Source of the DNA: Valencia hispanica
Lineage: Eukaryota > Chordata > Actinopteri > Cyprinodontiformes > Valenciidae
Assembly (NCBI GenBank): GCA_963556495.2
Contig: OY747712.1
Location: 15,225,235-15,289,234, forward strand
Direction of reading: 5' to 3'
DNA: 64,000 nt
This document shows, piece after piece, positions 61,274 to 64,000 of the stretch (position 1 is its first letter; every line of letters starts with the position of its first letter). Made by a program: the position numbers and the translations under genes. The notes below the pieces were generated by a model, which ran no database searches, was not told the DNA's origin, and worked only from the letters and a program-made list of their open reading frames with translations.

Positions 61274-62039
61274 GTAAGTATGGATTTTATAGGATGTTGA
61301 TTTAGATTTTCCGATTTTCATGCGTCCTGTTTGCATCTTATGTAGTCAGCAACCTAAGTGTTATTTTTGTCAAATGTAAAAGCCTTTTCTGTGTTGTCTT
61401 GCGTTCGGTGTTTATTTTTATTGAAAGAAGGGCTGCATGACAAGAGGAAAACATGTGAATAAGTTGCTACAGTTATATGTTTCATTTCCATCATCACAAT
61501 GTTCTTATTGCTCCCTGTGATCTGGGCCACAATTATCTACATTAGGTGTGTGCATAAAGAGCAACAAAGAATGAGTTTGTTTTTTAATAAAGACATAAAA
61601 AGAGAAGAAAATACGGCTATTTTCCATTAGGACCACAGGTTTGGTTTAAGAATGCCATTTGATCTTGTGTTCCATTTTAGTTCAGAGCCATTTTCAAGTT
61701 CAAAGTTAGAAAATAAACCGGAAAGTCCCAGGAAGTTGGAATTCCAATTGGGAAATTCAGGGATTCCCCCAACCCTGATCTCAAAATCCATAATGGTTGC
61801 CTTATGGCTAAAGCTTTTTTTGCTTTGTATCTTAATAAATAATTAATACTTAGGTACAACTTATGTTAGTAAGCATGTTCCTTTGCTGTTACATATAGAA
61901 AATACTTAATTTTAATTTTAGAATTTATGTAAGAAAAAGTTAACACAGTAAAATTTTATGTAATATTTACTCTGTTTTTAGCAATACGAAGTTACAGAGT
62001 CTACTTTCTTAAGCTTTCAGCTTCATCATTGTATTAAAA

Positions 62040-62345
62040 AGTACAGGGATGCACAAAAGTACTTATAGCCATTGAACTTTTTCTCATTTCGACTCTTTAC
62101 AAATATAAACTTCATTGTATATTTTGGGATTTTTATGCAATAGACTAACAAAAAGTTGGAAGGAAAATGATAGAGCACATAGTTTTCAAATGTTTTTACA
62201 ACGAAAACATGTGGCTTGCATTTGTTTTTAGCCCACTTTACTCTGACTCCTCTCCTAAATACTCCTAAATACATTTTATTGCAACCCGTTGCCTTAAGAA
62301 GTCACCTAACTCGTAAACAGAATCCACCTTCCACATTTAGGCATC
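62040..62345 (+). mobile_element. Tc1-like transposon 5' end
   Basis: Start AAAAAGTACAGGGATGCACA, then GATTTTTATGCAATAGACTA, TGGAAGGAAAATGATAGAGC, TGGCTTGCATTTG, GCCTTAAGAAGTCACCTAAC. This is the left end of the family at 28241-29396. It stops abruptly, so it is truncated. Confidence 0.75.
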
Positions 62346-63239
62346 ATAATTTAGTTTTACGAAACATGAATTATCAACCAAGCATCTAAAAATAGCTTCA
62401 ACAAACCTAGGATAACTTCATCAAACCTAACTTTTGAGATCTTATTAATTGTTTATTCAGTTGAGCTTTTAGGTGATCTGATAAATTAGTTGTAGTCAGT
62501 GTTTTGACTATTTATAATTCTGATATGCACATTTTTTATTCTTAGTGCTTTCGATGCTTTTTGGACATGATAAAACCAAATCAAAACAGTCAGTGGGATT
62601 ATTGCAAATATTTAGGTTTGTTTTTTTCCTATGCAATGGTAATTTAAGAAGTTTTGTATTATATAATACAAATATGTTGGTACAACCTTCAGGTAAATGG
62701 AAATACATGAGCTGAAGCACATAAACGTTACTCAGTTCATCTTAGCGTGTATGATAGAAAGTAATTTATCATTCTGTGCATTTTTCCAGTCCTACAAAAC
62801 CAAGCGATGACAGCTTTAGAATAATCAGTTTCTGTTTCTAGTAGCATTAACTTCTCCATCTGCTGAGATATCTCATTAAGATGCTTCCTGATGAAAGTCA
62901 AGTGGAATAATTTAATTCTCAGTGAGACAGAAAGGAAAAGAGACGCTCACTGTTCATGCATCAAAGTCTTTGTCTCTTCTTTTTTCTTTCAAGTGAATTG
63001 ATTAGTCAAGAGGTGGAGCATTTACATCTGTAGTCTTGCTGTCATGTTGAGACACTTCAGGGAACCACTCAAAAAACCCTGAGAAGAAATTTATCCTGCT
63101 TCATACATACACACAAAAGACACATAAGCATTTTACTTTCAGTGTGAAAACAAATTAGATTAAACATTTCCTATTTTAGGTGAGGTAGGATGACCAAAAT
63201 TATTTCTATTTGCTAAATGCCACAATAATCAGATATATT

Positions 63240-63400
63240 TTCTAACTTTCTTCAAAGTTAGAAGCTTACATACAATTCTTCGGCATGATTTAGGTCAAAC
63301 GTTTTGGGTATCCTTCAACAAGCTTCTTACTATAATTTGCTGGAAGTTTGGCCCATTCCTCCTGACAGAACTGCTGTAACAGAGTCAGATTTGTAAATTT
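63240..63400 (-). mobile_element. Tc1-like fragment (third family)
   Basis: TTAGAAGCTTACATACAATT, then AACAAGCTTCTTACTATAAT and GCCCATTCCTCCTGACAGAA. Landmarks of the salmonid-type Tc1 group with TTACATACA termini. Only the left end and a little of the coding part remain. Confidence 0.65.
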
Positions 63401-64000
63401 AGCAGCAAAAGCTATTACATTTTAAGTCAACATTCTGAGCTATTTACATAAAAAAAGACAAAGACACAGTCTTTGTAGTGTTTGTGCAATAAATCATGGT
63501 CTACAGGAATGCAACTTTACTGTTTAATGTACCTTATTATGTAATCAGTTATAGCTGAAGCCAAATGTTTTCCTGTTTTTTAATTTAATTTAAGTTTGTT
63601 TTGAACGATCTGTTGCTGTATAGTCTGAACTACTGTAGATTAGACGATTTGTGGAGTCACTTCGCTTTCTTGAGCACTTTAACTGTCCAAAAAGGAGCTG
63701 ACTGCCTACAACATCACCTTGGTGCAGTACCTAAGCTACAAGGTAAATTCTTAAGTGTGCAAGACAATTGTTAATTGTTTAGAACATCCTTACCAATGTT
63801 GTGGCTATGTATTTATTGCATTTTCCTACAGTTTGTCTACATGTCTGATCACTATTCATTCTTGACATGGGATCAAACCCCACATTGGAGTAAAGGGCTC
63901 CAAGTGCCTATTTTTTTGTTGCAAGCAAAGGCAACTGTATAATAAATTCATATAAAAAGGACAATAAAATAAACAGTATAATTAAATAAATTCTTAAAGA

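Larger units (their letters stand above)
61274..64000 (+). other. rheb: rheb intron 2, partial
   Basis: From the GTAAGT donor to the window end. Two Tc1 pieces lie inside. No acceptor followed by the expected FTKLI-type switch sequence was found. Confidence 0.85.

Noticed and set aside
63660..63745. Possible rheb exon 3 before a GTAAAT donor
   Set aside because: The open frame reads ELTAYNITLVQYLSYK and does not match the expected switch-region sequence; no strong acceptor precedes it.

Overview
This window is vertebrate nuclear DNA and almost certainly comes from a ray-finned (teleost) fish. It is AT-rich, has sparse split genes with GT-AG introns and long dinucleotide arrays, and is crowded with Tc1-like, hAT, L2-like, RTE-like and SINE repeats of types common in teleosts. 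There are no bacterial operons, CRISPR arrays, rRNA genes or functional tRNA genes. The species cannot be fixed from the sequence alone.

Only three protein-coding loci could be supported. (1) On the minus strand at 19183-19255 lies a 24-codon signal-peptide exon ending in a phase-1 donor. It matches the first exon of the receptor tyrosine phosphatase gene ptprm, so the window left of it is ptprm intron 1 and the GC-rich stretch at 19256-19660 is its leader and promoter. (2) On the minus strand at 40063-40962 is an intact single-exon gene for a 299-residue leucine-rich repeat protein, lrrc30. Next to its 3' end lies a decayed partial duplicate of the gene (39250-40017). LRRC30 directly upstream of PTPRM in the same orientation is also the human arrangement, which supports both calls. 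(3) On the plus strand the small GTPase gene rheb begins at 58291. Exon 1 (58291-58342) and exon 2 (61202-61273) are present and the rest lies beyond the right edge. Its promoter has three CCAAT boxes.

Layout: 1-19182 ptprm intron 1, with Tc1 relics, an L2 tail and several GC-richer unique islands that may be conserved enhancers; 19183-19660 ptprm exon 1 and promoter; 19.7-39.2 kb intergenic, with LINEs, a large C-rich composite repeat, nested MITEs, Tc1 and a complete-ended hAT element (35424-37942); 39.2-41.3 kb lrrc30 and its pseudogene; 41.7-57.8 kb intergenic, with LINE and SINE fragments, microsatellites, a long inverted repeat (51028-51440) and more Tc1; 57.9-64.0 kb rheb promoter, exons 1-2 and introns.

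The three genes do not form one pathway. PTPRM is a homophilic adhesion receptor phosphatase, RHEB is the GTPase that activates mTORC1, and LRRC30 has no settled function. No convincing new biological system was found. The most notable unannotated items are the lrrc30 partial duplicate, the long inverted repeat at 51 kb, the complete-ended hAT elements and several datable nests of transposons within transposons.
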